From Sorex araneus (Eukaryota; Chordata; Mammalia; Eulipotyphla; Soricidae): a stretch of 64,000 bases of DNA. The stretch is from NCBI RefSeq assembly GCF_027595985.1, contig NC_073305.1, forward strand, positions 81,041,974 through 81,105,973, given 5' to 3'. The translations under genes and the position numbers were made by a program. Under the pieces are notes generated by a model. That model did no database searches. It had not been told where the DNA came from and saw nothing but the letters and a program-made list of their open reading frames with translations. Positions 1-12,660 of the stretch are shown here, piece by piece (position 1 is the stretch's first letter; every line of letters begins with the position of its first letter).

Positions 1-1060
1 ATGATCAGTGATGAAAAGCATTTTTTCATGTGTCTTTTGGTTATTTGGATTTCTTCTTTGAAAAGGTTTCTGTTCATTTAATTGCCCCATTTTCTGGTGG
101 AATTGGATGCTTTCTTCTTGCAGAGTTCAACCAGTGCCTGTATATCCTTGATATTAACCCCTTATCAGAGGGGTATTGGGTGAATATCCTTTCCCATTCT
201 GCAGACTGTCTTTGTATTCTTGTCACTGTTTCTTTTGAGGTACAGAACGTTCTTAGCTTAAGATAGTCCTATTTGTTTTTCTCTGTTTCCACGTGTTTGG
301 TCAATGGCGTTTTGTCCTTGAAGATACCTTTAGCTTCAATATTGTAGAGGGTTTTGCTGACCTTGTATTCAATGTACCTTATGGATTCTGGTCTGATGTT
401 GAGGTCTTTAATCCATTTTGATCTGACTTTTGTACATGGTTTTAGGTAGAGGTCTGAGCCCATTTTTTTTTCCATGTAGCTGTCCAGTTTTGCCAGCACC
501 ATTTGTTAAAGTGAATTTCCTTGCTCCACTTCGTATCTCTTGCTCCCTTATCAAAAATTACATGCTCATATATTTGAGGGTATGGGTAAGGATGTTCAAT
601 CCTATTCCACTGGTCTGCGGGTCTGTTTTTGTTCCAATACCATGCTGTTTTACTTATTACCACTTTGTAGTACAGTTTGAAGTTGGGGAAGGTGATGCCC
701 TCCACCTCCCCCCCCCCCCCCACCCGGGAATTGCTTTAGCTATTCGTGGGTGCTTGCTATTCCATATAAATTTTAGGAGTGTTTGATCAATTTCTTTGAA
801 GAATGCCATGGGTACCCTTATAGGGATTGCATTGAATCTGTATAGTACTTTGGGGAGCACTGCCATTTTGACAATGTTAATTCTCCCAATCCATGAACAG
901 GAGATGTTTTTCCATTTCCTCATGTCCTCTTTTATTTCTTGAAGTAGCTTTTTGTAGTTTTCTTTGTACAGGTCCTTTACCTCTTTAGTTAAGCTGATTC
1001 TGAGGTAATTGATTTTCTGAGGCATGATTGTAAATGGGATTGCCTTTTTCATATCTTTTT
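1..1060 (-). mobile_element. L1 ORF2 fragment, continues past left edge
   Basis: Conceptual minus-strand translation gives L1 ORF2 protein from just downstream of the reverse transcriptase, including [20 protein letters not shown] near 1010-1050 and [17 protein letters not shown] near 850-910. It matches, piece by piece, the long open L1 at 36.0-38.1 kb. The frame is broken several times, most visibly at the C homopolymer at 708-721. The element is 5'-truncated near 1060; its C-terminal end and 3'UTR lie outside the window. ORF2 normally supplies endonuclease and reverse transcriptase for target-primed insertion; this copy cannot. Confidence 0.93.
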
Positions 1061-3084
1061 CTTCAGAAAGTGCATTTTATTTTTCCAAAATTGGGTCACA
1101 GATTGTGTATAGGGTACAATGCATTTACTCTGTATGTGGCCAATCCTAGTTAAATCCCTGCCAACAGATACAGCTATTGAACATTTCCAAGAGTGATCCC
1201 TAAACATAGCTTGATGTGAAACAAATACCGAAAAAAAAGGAAATTAACCAAAATTATTTGACTTGTGGATACAGTAATAGTATCTTCAACATAGTTTTTT
1301 TTTAAATCAATACAATTAAAATTTTAACCTGGATAAATAGAAAAAGAGCACATTTCTAGTTGTCCCTTGTAGATAGGTAAGTTGAGTCACTTACTTCCAA
1401 CTATAGACAAGTAGAACTATTAAGAAATACCCTAAAAAAGAGAACTAGAGAACTAGCTCTCTTCTATATTTCCTCCTTCTGCTGCATGGATATGATATCT
1501 TTTGGGAGCTCAAATAATCATCTTGGGCTGTAAATTTGAACTCTTTGCTGATAATAGTGGAGTTACAGGGGAAGAAGCTTTACGGAACACATGGTGCTCC
1601 TGTGCCTATTTTGGAACTTCTCTTATATGGGAGAAAAATGTATCAGTATCTTACTTAAGAATTTACTTAATAACATTTAGAATACTGTGTGGCCAAGTCT
1701 CATTGTAATCAATGTAGACATATAATTGAAATATTCCCTTGGATCTTAAATATGTGTTAATGCTATTTATAAACAAGAAATCTTCACTGAGTTAAAAATA
1801 TAGTGCATAGTAAGTAAAAAATTATTCATACTTATCTGCAAGCTTACATAAGAAGTTCTAATAATTTAAACTACTCAGAGTAAGAGTTTTTGCATGCAGA
1901 TGCAAATATGTCTATACTGTGCACATATAGAGGTTGGTAGGAAAGGAAATGCAAAATCATACCTATTTCCAGTCTTGAGAGCAGCTATGGGCTATAGTAA
2001 TGAAAGTTGCATATGTATGCTCTTTGAAACATGAAAATATATGTATGTATATATATATTACTTTTATGAATACTGGAAAATATTTGTAATTTTTACAATT
2101 ATTCAGATTCTGGCTCACATTTTACATGGTTCAAAAGAACCAGGTCTACTAGTTAACTGATCATTTTCTGTTGTTTTTTAAGCAATTTTCCCCATGTGCT
2201 CTTCACATGGACCCCTTTCTTTTTGTGACATCTTAATGGTGTTTGTGTTTTCAGTATTTTTTTTCTCTAGAGAGGAAATCAGAACACAGAGAGAGTAAGA
2301 CATTTTTCTAGGGCCTAACAACTAAGAAGAAACAGGCAGAAACAGTATGCAACTTCCCTTAGCCAAGCATTTCCCAAGTGATTAATATGTAATAGATTAA
2401 CACTGTTGTGAAAAATATAAATGAAAACTAAAATGCAAAGTTACCAACAAGGAGTCACAAGGTTTATTAAATATGCAGATATGTAAATATCAAATGCTTA
2501 TATAAATATGCAAACACATATATTTATGTGTAAATGTTTTATTAGATGTTTTATCTAATTTATTATGTTTTATCTAATTTATTAGATGTTTTATCTTGTA
2601 AATACATATAAATATCTGTAAAGGAAAGGTAAACACATTACTATGTACCAAACTTTCTCTCAAGGCTAGGGAGTTCTAGATAAAGAAGACAGATGCAGAA
2701 GAACTTGAGAAGGACTTATCAAGGACTTAAAAAAGCTTATCAATATTAAGCTATGGTTGTGAGAACAAGATCAGTATGTGGGGCAGTAAAGAGGCCCCAG
2801 CTCAAAACCAAACAGCAGGTCCACTAGTGCAGAAAAGTTGGGTGTCTACAGCTAACTCAGATTTTCAAAGCTTCACAATTAGGGCAGATTTATAGGAGTT
2901 TACAGGAAAGAAGATGTGGCCAAATATATCTCCAAGAATAAAATGATTTTGATTTTACACTCTTTAAAATGGACATTCTACATTGACTCAGGTTTAGAAT
3001 AAGTAAAATTGAAATCAACTAGCATAGAGTTTTCTAAATGTGCAAACTTTGTTTACACAAAGAATTTTTCAAAAATCACTTTAC
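1061..3084. other. AT-rich unassigned DNA
   Basis: No repeat or gene recognised. Contains short AT microsatellite runs (2040-2060) and a local tandem array around 2534-2597 in which the phrase 'tttatctaatttatta' recurs. The only open frame above 60 codons (1502-1708) has no recognisable domain. Confidence 0.5.
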
Positions 3085-3098
3085 ACCATGGCATCATC

Positions 3099-3270
3099 AT
3101 TTTTGGGGGGTGGGGGTCACACCCGGCAATGCTCAGTAGTTACTCCTGGCTTTGAACTCAGGAATAACTCCTGGCAGTGCTCAGGGGACCATAGGGGATG
3201 CTGGGAATCAAACCCAGGTCAGCCACATGTAAGGGAAACGCCCTACCCACTATGCTATCACTCCAGCCCT
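3099..3270 (-). mobile_element. SINE-A copy
   Basis: Full-length tRNA-headed SINE in antisense: the tail side starts GGGTCACACCCGG and the head ends ATCACTCCAGCCC. It is flanked by a target duplication, accatggcatca at 3085-3096 and 3271-3282. Confidence 0.92.
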
Positions 3271-3813
3271 ACCATGGCATCACCTTTACACATGATCAGC
3301 ATTATTCTAGTGCCATAAGTGAGTTTGTATAAGAATTGACAATATCATCTGACTTTATAAAAGAGAAGAGCTTAACATTTAGGTGCATCTACAGTTGAAT
3401 GCATTTTTTGAGCAAGCTCAGTAATTTGGAAGAATATTTAAATTTATGAAATGAGCTTAAGCAACTCCCAAGAAGTAACTTCAACTATCTTTTGAACAGT
3501 TAAATATAAAGCTATAAAAGTTAAAAATAAAGCTATAGAAGTTCATATGGAAACTTACAAACAGTAATCGAAAAATATGAAAACATGAAAAAATATGAAA
3601 ACATTCATAAAGTACATTTTCACTTTTAAGAAAAATGTTTTCTCTACAGACAGCATCACATATTATTTTAACTTTCTTTTTTTATACTTATATGTATTTT
3701 AGGATTTTTCTATGACAAATATTTATTTCTTATTTATTTCCCTCTCTCAAGTTAAAGCCTAAGAAGGTAAGTATTTGAGTGTACATGAAATATTAAAGTA
3801 TTTTCTGTTTGGG

Positions 3814-3999
3814 AGAGCTGGAGTGATAGTACAGCAAGTAAGGCACTTGTTTCCATGTGGCCAACCAGGATTCAACCCCCGAGTTTGAGCTTCTGAGCTC
3901 TGCCAGGAGTGATCCCAGAGTACAGAACCAGAGCCAGAAGCAAGCTCTGAGTACAGCCAGGTGTGACCCACAAACAAGCAAACAAACAAACAAAAAAAG
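3814..3999 (+). mobile_element. SINE-A copy, diverged
   Basis: Sense copy with head 'gctggagtgatagtacagc', body phrases 'gccaggagtgatccc' and 'ccaggtgtgacccac', then a (CAAA)n tail. Confidence 0.85.
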
Positions 4000-4199
4000 G
4001 TGAATTCTGGAATTATGGCAGAGGGATGGAAAAATAATGCAAATACTCCATTAAAAGTCGAACATGGAAGATGGTGGTGTGGTAGTGTGAACTGGCTAGT
4101 AATTAATGTCCTGGCCAACTTTGGTTCAGATTTTTGCAGTAGCAGTAATTGGTGAAGAGTACTAAAGTATTTGACCAAGATACTAAACATCAGGATCAT

Positions 4200-5539
4200 C
4201 AGTGGCAGTTCCCACCAGAACTTATTTTCTAAAAACTGCCAACTGCTTGGGCCTGGAGCTTGGCCAGGTGATGACTGTTAATCTTTGCAAAACTGGGGCA
4301 GCCAGTAAAATTTCTCTGATTCTAAAACAATCCTCCCAGCTTAGAGTGAACTAGCAACTGTTGCAACTGTTATGGGAAATTCAAATTAATTACTGGATTT
4401 TCTCATTTCAAACAGCATTCTTCATTCCTGTGTGAATTCCTCTTCCATTTCGTTTCAGGAAACTTTCTCATGCTTGGATGTCTGTCAGTGAATTGCACTT
4501 TGTCCTAGAAACTGCTGTTTGGCACAGATCAGTTCTAAAGACCAGAAGATAATGGGAAGTCAGTGTTCCTACCCATTGAAATATAACATTATCTTTTCAC
4601 TAATGACTTTCTTTCCTCAATCGTTATTATATCTCCCATTCCCATCCTTTTCCCTCTTCAAGATTTAGCATTTATCATTTTACTAACAAAAAACATTCCT
4701 TTGTAGGAATTTCTATAAACTTATTTTCATACATGTGATTTGATCATCTTGTCTATGTCTACTTCTTTACACCTGCCTTTTCAATCTAGCCAGAATATAA
4801 AGACCTCAATAATTATACGATGCTACTGGTGTGAACAAAATTGGAGAAGGTTTATAGAGACAAAGGTCCTTTTCTTGCTATTCTAGTAATTCCTGACTTA
4901 TTCAGGTCACGGAAGACGGTAAGAGATACTTTCTCATTGGGGAAATAGTCACCAACTGATGATTAATTTTATGTTTGCCAAGTACCAGAATCTAATATAA
5001 TACCTGAAGCAGATATAGACAAAGAACAACGATTAGAATGAAAGTTTCTACCTTTAGCGGATTTTCTTTTTTTATAATAAAAAAATTTTGTTTTCATCAT
5101 TACACTCACTTCCTAATACCACCACCATCATCAGTAATTTAGTAACAACTTGTATAGAACAGAATGACTTGCACTTCCTGTTAAGGAGTTAGCACAAAGG
5201 AAACAGCTAAAGGACAGCTAAGTAGCCTAAAAGATTCCTGAAAGACTTCAAAAATTAGAAAACAGAACAGATTGTGAATTTTGGACTATGAATAATAATA
5301 ACACTAGAAGATACCTTTGAAATGATGTATTAAATTATCATTTTACATAAAGGCAAAATAAAACTGAAAGAATTATCAAAAGATAAGTGTTAGTTCAATA
5401 CTGCAACCTACACTATTCAATTCTTTATAACTTATGTTATACGTTATATTCCAGGCTAATAACTCTGAAATTCTTTCACCTGAAATGATGTATTTTTTAG
5501 AGTATTCTGATGGAACAGGATGCAATTAGTACTTGTTAT
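4200..5539. other. Unassigned AT-rich DNA
   Basis: No gene. A weak MIR-like phrase ('cattttacataaaggcaaaataaaactgaaag', broken up here only by its length) may lie around 5335-5400 in antisense; the similarity is too low to call. Confidence 0.4.
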
Positions 5540-6108
5540 CATATTCCACGGACAAGAGAGTCTCTTGCCCGCATGCCTGGCTGTCTTCCCGGGGGCCCCT
5601 CGGAGGGGATGGGCTCCAGCTTCCCTCCCCACCCTGAGTAGAGCTCCCGGTGGCCAGAAGACCACCGGAACCTAGCTGCAGCCATGCTGGAGGCTCCTCT
5701 CTACACGTTCGGACAGGCCTCATGCATGAAGGTACCGGCAGAGGAACCCAGGTGTGTGTAATCCCATCAATGGTCAACATCCAGAGACTTAAAAGCAAGC
5801 TCTCAGAAGCAATATCTTTAGCCTACTACTCCCTCTAGGAAAAACTGGCAATCTTCTGAGAGTTTCCTGCCCCCATGGGACAGTCTTGCAGGCTCCCCAT
5901 GGTGTATTCATATGCAAAATCTAGTAACAAGCTGGATCTCATTCCCCTGACCCTGAAGAGCCCCCAGTGCAACATCCTTGGGAGGGCCAAGTCAAAATAG
6001 ACTTCTAAGATCTCAGGGAAAGGACGAAATGAGATGTTACTGAGCCCGCCCGAGAAATCAGTGATTAACAGGATATTGTGATTGTGTGATTGATTGTGAT
6101 CATATTCT
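5540..6108 (+). mobile_element. Composite: GC-rich module plus RTE-mini
   Basis: The left part (5540-5810) is a GC-rich module also seen at 32.1 and 53.3 kb (phrases 'gctgcagccatg', 'gaggaacccaggtgtg', 'catccagagac'). The right part (5815-6108) starts 'tagcctactactccctct' and follows the 5'UTR of the RTE element at 58.5-63.1 kb. It ends in the RTE 3' end ('gttactgagcccgcccgag', then a tail of 'gattgtgatt' repeats). The ORF of the RTE is absent. No clear target duplication was found by eye. Confidence 0.75.
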
Positions 6109-6625
6109 GATGGGAGGTAATGCAGCTTAGAAGAAAGAAGGATATATTGGGAAACATTCCTATTTCCCAGGATGTACTCCTACTCTTACTTCTTAAAAAT
6201 ACTCGCATTCCAGTTTTATATAATACAGATATGATAACATCATTAAGAATAAAATTGAAAGATTGAATCAGAAAACTAGTACAACTTTGGATTTATGTTA
6301 AGAATTACTCATAAGGCAATTCCTAAGAACTTAGAACATAATGCGAGATAGTAGTACTCTGAACAAAAAGGCTTAAACTTATTTGCTTTAATAAAAAAAA
6401 CTTCTAAGATGCTGTTTTTAATTTAATTAGCTATTGCCAAAGTTAAATTGTAGTTGTATTTGGTTGTGTGTGGTCCACAGGAAATAGTGCAGTCTTCTAA
6501 GATCTAGGTGGACTTTCTCCTGAAATGGTGGGAACAGGAGTTGGAGCTGGTCCAAAATGATCATTTCATAGCTGTTGTGATAATCTAGTCACCACTTGTT
6601 GAGATGTTTTTAAGAAGACAGGTTT

Positions 6626-6770
6626 TATTTTACTTTACTTTAGCTGTGGTTGTGGTTGGGCTATATTTCGTGGTGTTTGAGGCTACTCTTAGCTCTGTGC
6701 TCAGGGGCATTACTGGAAGTGACCATGTGTTCTTTAAGGCACACACCTTTACCCCTGTAATCTCTCTCTG
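6626..6770 (-). mobile_element. Old SINE-A-like copy
   Basis: Diverged antisense SINE: 'agctctgtgctcaggggcattactgg', ending 'atctctctctgg'. Head and body are weak, consistent with an older subfamily. Confidence 0.55.
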
Positions 6771-6967
6771 GAATCCACTTGTTGAGATTTTATACTTCAG
6801 AAGTATAAAATTTCTGTAGAAATTTCTAGGAAGTGAGAGAGAGACTTTCATTTGCCAGCTCTCTTGTGAACTTGGTTTGCATGAAACAATAAAGTATCCT
6901 GTTAAGACCCAGCTTATATTGCCCAATGGTACATGGTTTCTGCTATATGATTCATACAAAATAGGAC

Positions 6968-7152
6968 GCTTGTGGTTGAAGAGATAGTATAGTGCTAAAG
7001 AAACTTGCCATCAATAATGCCAACCCTGTTTTGAATAGCCCAGGACCACACATGGTCCTCTGAATACCGCCAGGAGAATAGGTATAAGCACTGAGCCAGG
7101 GATAGCGCCTGAGCACCATTGAGTGTGCTTCCCCCAAAATCAAACAAAAAGA
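6968..7152 (+). mobile_element. Old SINE-A-like copy
   Basis: Sense copy with head 'tggttgaagagatagtata', body 'catggtcctctgaataccgcc', 'gagcaccattgagtgtg', and an A-rich tail with CAAA units. Confidence 0.65.
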
Positions 7153-7635
7153 CACTAATTTTATTTATTTATTCACTAATGATCCAATAAATCAGCAATT
7201 GGTGAGTAATAATTTTGGGAACAAACATCAACCCCCCACACACCCCAACATGTTGAATCTCCAGTAAATGTTTAAAAAGACTTTTAGAATGAAATATACT
7301 ATCTCTAAGCAAATATTTCAGAAAGAGACCAGGATGACTACTTTGTCCCAACTGTTTATTTCAGCTTTCGACTCTTCCTCCATAAAGCAGGTTTTTCAGA
7401 TGACTAAAGTAAAGTTATACAAGTCTAAATAATTTGCCTAAAACTACCTCTAGTTTCATACATGATGAAATTAGCTTGTAGTTCACATGTAAGAACTTAT
7501 AAAGTTTCCACCACATTCTAATTACTTCTTACAGCAAATCAAACCATGCCATAAAAAAGCAGGTCTGCTTGCTTGTATATTAACATGCATGGAGAAAAGT
7601 AAGATAAATCCCACTGTGAAATCAAAAAAAGTTTT

Positions 7636-7765
7636 TAAATGAATCACAGTGAGATACACAGTTACAAAGTTTTTCATGATTGAGTTTCAGTCATATAATG
7701 TTACAACACCTGTCCCTTCACCAGTGTATATTTCCCACCACTAATGTCTCCAGTTGTAATCAAAA
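7636..7765 (-). mobile_element. L1 3'UTR fragment
   Basis: Antisense L1 3' end: 'aaatgaatcacagtgagata', 'cccttcaccagtgtatattt', 'cccaccactaatgtctcc'. The same order of phrases occurs in the 3'UTR of the L1 at 35997-38140. Strongly 5'-truncated. Confidence 0.8.
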
Positions 7766-7971
7766 CAATTTAACAAACTTCCAGCAGCAAGAAAAATATA
7801 CAAGGCAATCATTGATCATTTAAAGGAATTAGAAAAGTAATATTTAGAAACTTGAGATCCAGGTCTTAAGCCTCTGCTAAATCTAAGTAAATATCTCATT
7901 TTAAAATTGCAAGGCCTTCAAGAAAATATGTTCTTCCTTCTCTCTTTCCCCCAGAATTTCTACTTTTACAC

Positions 7972-8203
7972 TGTCATCTCGTTGCTCATCAATTTGCTCA
8001 AGCGGGCACCAGTAACATCTCCATTATGAGACTTGTTACTGTTTTTGGCATATCAAATACGCCGCAGGGAGCTTCCCAGACTGCTGTGGGGGCGAGGTAC
8101 TCTAGGTAGCTTGCCGGGCTCTCCGAGAGGGGCGGAGAAATCGAACCTGGGTTGGCCGAGTGCAAGGCAAATGCCCTACCTACTGTGCTATCGCTCCAGC
8201 CCG
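7972..8203 (-). mobile_element. SINE-B copy (tRNA head, RTE tail)
   Basis: In sense it begins with the tRNA head (GGGCTGGAGCGATAGCACAG), has a body with 'ctctcggagagcccggcaag', and ends in the RTE 3' end (ATGGAGATGTTACTGGTGCC). Flanked by a 10-bp duplication, acttttacac, at 7962-7971 and 8204-8213. Confidence 0.92.
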
Positions 8204-8587
8204 ACTTTTACACATTAACAGTATTTTGAAAACCGTATGTTGATTTAATGCATCAAAAGAAGAAAAATATTGGGATCGATGTTATACATATTATTCTACT
8301 TTAGGACTTTTCTAAGACTTTAATATATCTTTGTTCAAGGGCTCGTTAACAAGTACTTTGATTATAGGACATTTGTATTGGAGGGATGGATCTGTGACCA
8401 TCTTGTGATAATTGGTACATGCTTAGGAAAACATTCACCAAGGTAGCAATTTCAAAATTAGTCCCACAGAGACACTAAAGTTTAGGGATTTTCAAGTTTT
8501 GGTATATCTAGTAAAGGGAGCCACCTCTATAATCATAAATCTTTTAAGCAACTAATAACTGAAGAAAATGCTCAAAACTTAACAAAA

Positions 8588-8763
8588 CAGAGGCAGGATG
8601 ATAATATAGTGGATAATGCACTTACCTTGCACACAGTCTACTCTGGCACCTCATATGAGCCCCCTGCCTGCCCAAACTCCTCCAGGAATGATCCCTGAGC
8701 ACAGACCCAGAAGCTAACAAAGCCCTGAACACCATTGGCTATGGACCCAAAACAAATCAAAAA
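8588..8763 (+). mobile_element. Old SINE-A-like copy
   Basis: Sense copy: 'gaggcaggatgataatatag', 'tccaggaatgatccctgagc', 'gaacaccattggctatggac', A-rich tail. Confidence 0.65.
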
Positions 8764-9124
8764 GTAAATTTAAAAAGTAGAAAATAATTAAGCAAAATAG
8801 AGCTCTATTGATGCAAATCAAATATAAAATCAATACCACTGTTGGTTGAAAGTCCAATAAACCTAGATTATCTCATAACTGATTTTTTTTATCATTTGGA
8901 ATTTCTCAATCATCGAATCAAAGGTTATTTTTGCTGATTTTACAATTCTTGAGCCAAGTTCTATTACATAAATTCGCTTGTTTCCTTGTATCACTTAACC
9001 ACTATCTGAACTCATCTTGCTTGATTGCTTGCAGTTAAAACACAATATTTGTTATTGCTGTTATTCATAATTTTGAGGCTAGTATAGTGCCAACCATACG
9101 TAAAATAAATGAAACTTGTTTCAC

Positions 9125-9225
9125 ATATGTATTTATTCATTCACAAATATTTACTAATGACTTACCATGTGCTCAAAATAATTCTGGCTCTAAGTAGATG
9201 TACTAGGTAATTGAGAGAGACATCA
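9125..9225. mobile_element. L2-like fragment
   Basis: The phrase 'attcattcacaaatatttac' followed by 'cttaccatgtgctcaaaat' resembles the conserved 3' end of ancient mammalian L2 LINEs. Short and diverged. Confidence 0.45.
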
Positions 9226-9424
9226 TTTTTTCCTTGAATTGCCTGTACACTTGGATTTTTAAAATTAATGTTTTACATAATTTTGGAGGGTGTAGTATCT
9301 TGTCATAATTACTTTTTAAATTTTGAATTATCAGTGAGTAATTATATAAATTATATAAAGAGGACTTATTTTCCTATAGTTTACTGTATAGTTTACTGTT
9401 ACTTATTTAAAGCATAAGAGTAGA

Positions 9425-9590
9425 AAAATCTTTGTATATTACCTCATTTAATCTTGACAGCCACTCTCTAGAGTAAACACTATGACATCATCTTAATGCA
9501 TGATGAAATGGAGATTATGGAACTTACCCCAAACATTTAATTAGCATATAAGTAGTGTCTAAATAGAAGTTTCAAAGTTCTGAAATCAAA
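9425..9590 (-). mobile_element. MIR fragment
   Basis: Antisense MIR-like order: 'cctcatttaatcttgacagcc', then 'tgatgaaatggagattatgg', then 'taagtagtgtctaaatagaa'. These correspond to the tail-ward, core and head-ward parts of the ancient MIR SINE. Confidence 0.6.
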
Positions 9591-9993
9591 ACCGAATTAT
9601 TTTCTTACCATGTTCACTGCTTTCTTGTGATATTAGTACAAATCAACAATTTTTAATGGGGGTGAAAGTCAAAAATAGCAACAATGACAACAAAAAAGAT
9701 GAAGTCAGTGGGAATATTGTGTCCTATTTTTGAGTCATGTGAGTTCTAACTGACTTTATGCATTGAGGTTACCTTTTTGAGATGTAGGTAGTGCATCTTC
9801 TTACAGCACAAATATTTAGGCATCAGGCATCAGGGCAATATGCAGATGCCTGCAACACCTTGCAGTTTATGCCATCTATGTTTCTGATGTCTATTATCTT
9901 CCCAAGAAACAAATTTAAGTGTTATTTATCATTAAATGAATGGGGCAAAGAGATGATAAAAGTACCATAGTTAAAGACCAAAAAAAGGTGTAG

Positions 9994-10166
9994 AGGGGTT
10001 GGAGTGATAGCACAGCGGGTAGGATGTTTGTCTTGCATGCAGCGGACCCAAGTTTGATTCCCAGCATCCCATATGGTTCCTCGAGCACCACCAAGAGTAA
10101 TTCCTGAGTGCATGAACCAGGAATAACCCTGGGCATCGCTGGGTGTGACCCAAAAAGCAAAAGAAA
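9994..10166 (+). mobile_element. SINE-A copy
   Basis: Full-length sense copy: 'ggttggagtgatagcacagc', B box 'agtttgattccc', 'gcatcgctgggtgtgaccca', A-rich tail. Target duplication aaaaaaaggtgtag at 9980-9993 and about 10162-10175. Confidence 0.93.
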
Positions 10167-10257
10167 AAAAAGGTGTAGGAATCAGAAAATAGAAATTAAG
10201 GAAAAGAAAAGAAATTCAAAATCAAAAGTAAGTCTAGGTACCTTTCACCAAGCCTGC

Positions 10258-10408
10258 TTTGTGTTGGGATTTTTGTTTGGTTGCTTGGGGGGTTGGTTTG
10301 ACTTGGAGCCACACCGGACTGGGCTCAAGGCTTAGTCAGGGCTCTAAAACCCTGTCCTGCTGCATGCAAGGCAAGCACTCTCCTTGCTGTATTACCTCTC
10401 TGGACCTT
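10258..10408 (-). mobile_element. Old SINE copy
   Basis: Antisense: 'gccacaccggactgggctca', 'tgcatgcaaggcaagcactc', 'attacctctctggacc'. Head end preserved, body diverged. Confidence 0.65.
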
Positions 10409-10637
10409 GTTGGGTGCTTGAGGCTAGTGCTTAAGCAATCGGTTTTGCACCAAGTGGATGCTCAGTAACAATCAATATTTTGCATTCTCTATAAAACTAC
10501 TATCTGAAGGAGCTTAGAATTACAAAAACCAAGTTCTTTGGGATTTAGTTGTAAACTCTTATAAATAGAACATAAAGAATTGTAAACATGTCTACATTAT
10601 ACCATTTTCCTGATTGTATTAATGAGAAGAAATTAAA

Positions 10638-10850
10638 ATAGGGGCTAGAGAGATAGTAGAGCAGGAAAGACATTTGCCAAGCCTGGTTCAATTCCTGGCA
10701 CCACATATGAACCCCAAGCCCCATCAGAAGACATCCCTGATCATCAAGCCAGAAGAAAACCCTGAGCTGTATGTGGTCCTAGAGCAAAACAAGCAAGCAA
10801 ACAAATAAACACCGCTCCTCCCCCCCAAAAAAAAAAGAAAGAAGAAAAAG
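10638..10850 (+). mobile_element. Old SINE-A copy with microsatellite tail
   Basis: Sense copy with head 'ggggctagagagatagtaga', B-box region 'ggttcaattcctgg', and an A-rich tail that runs into the (GAAA)n array. The array has probably grown from the SINE tail. Confidence 0.8.
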
Positions 10851-10963
<113 letters not shown>

Positions 10964-11099
10964 ATCTAGAGAATTTTTCTTTTTATCTTTTATGATACAC
11001 ATGTAAAAGATGCATTCGTGTTCAGTATTTGGCACTTCCAACAGAAAAAGTGAGCCCTGCTGAGATCCTTCCTTTAACTGGTTTAAAGTTTGTTTCATT

Positions 11100-12474
11100 T
11101 CATTTTATGATACTCATTCTCTAAAGTCAGAACAGTCAATTGATTTTTTTCTTTATGATATGATAACAGAAATAATTTTCAAGGGTTGTTGATACTTAAA
11201 TCTGACCCAAAGGACAGCATATCTGTGAAATGATATCATTTGGCTCTTAGGTAAACATATGGGGTAGGTTATCTGCTGGCATCAATAAACACACCTTTCT
11301 TTAAACACTGTAATATTTACTGTTTACTGTCTACATTTTAATCTGGGTTTGACTGAAACAAGGTGACTCTTATCCACACAATCCATCAGGGACCCAACTA
11401 CATGCTTCACATGTTTCTGGGGATTATAAATGAGACTGCAAAATTTTCCTTGCTCAGCAAGGGAAAACAAGATAGAAGAGAATGGCAAAGTATGAAAGGG
11501 AAAGACAAAATCAAGGGCCTGCACTTTCTCCTTCTGTCTTTCCAGCTTGAAAGAAAATAGTATTTGCACACCAAAAACACCTGAGAGCTCCTTTCAAATG
11601 CTAGAACCACATCTAGGGTTGGGAAGATGTAGCCCCAATGCCTACCTTTCAGTGGCACAAATATTTAACTACTCTTGGAGTTTGAAAGCAGTAGTAATTA
11701 CAACTTTTTATGTGTTTATGGTATCCCACAATTTGATCTTTTTCTACATTCAATGTATTCATGTTTGTGTGTGTGTGTGTGTGTGTACTGGTGTGGATGA
11801 TAAATAATGGATTTGAAAGATAGTGAGTGAGATATACAAGTAAGAGTGATCTTTCATAGAAATGAATTGCTTAAGAAAATCGGTGGAAGACTGAATAAAT
11901 TTTACCCCAAGTATACTACCAAACATGAGGAAGGCTAGTTATTGCCTCCTGGTGACTGCTTTGTTGTAAATGTATTACAAATTTGTAGCATCTACTGCAA
12001 TTTCCATCTATCACACATTAATTCTAGAGATTGGTCCTGTGGATTAATGAAATGTTCCATGGATTTCAGTGAGCATTTTCAAAGTGAAATCACTAAAGCA
12101 TTTTGAGACCATGGCTAACAAGTTAAATAAAATGACTACTGTTCATTATTGTTTATATATCTTTTCTCTGATTATGTATTATTACTCCCAATGATGGCAG
12201 TGATGAAAACACTTAGGGAAAATGCTAAAAGTAAGAACTGAAAATTCCCAAATCATAGTCCTGGTGGATAGCACTACACTAAAATATTTATTTTTTAAGT
12301 TTCTGGTATTTTGGAGCTAATAAATGACAGGAAGAGATGATTGCTTATTTAGTGCTAAGAGATAGAGGAAACTTGATAGGCTGTGAGAGAATCTCTGAAA
12401 TATTTGCATGATCCATTCCTTTGAGGTAAACTTCTGACATTCACTATAGATGTGGGTGGGAGAGTGGGGAGTAT
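11100..12474. other. Unassigned DNA with a short GT run
   Basis: No gene recognised. A (GT)n run of about 11 units lies at 11766-11787. Short open frames on both strands at 11324-11660 overlap each other and show no domain. Confidence 0.5.
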
Positions 12475-12660
12475 ATAGCACAGATCCTAAAGCTAAAAAT
12501 CCTTGACTGAATCCTAGATTACCACCTAAAACCCTTGTGACTTTAGGAAAGTTACAGTGCCCCTTTTTAAGGTCACAGAAAGTTATTGACCTTTGAGTCC
12601 CTCTTTACTCTTTTTAAAAAAGTGGAGAGAATGTTACATCATACTTTGTAATAGGTATGT
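12475..12660 (+). mobile_element. MIR fragment
   Basis: Sense MIR-like order: 'gactgaatcctagattacc', 'cccttgtgactttaggaaag', 'ttgagtccctctttac', then 'aataggtatgtgatg'. These correspond to the MIR core and its following region, strongly diverged. Confidence 0.55.

Noticed and set aside
5456..5838. Overlapping GC-rich frames as exons
   Set aside because: They lie in the repeated GC-rich module, which has frameshifted copies elsewhere and no splice structure.
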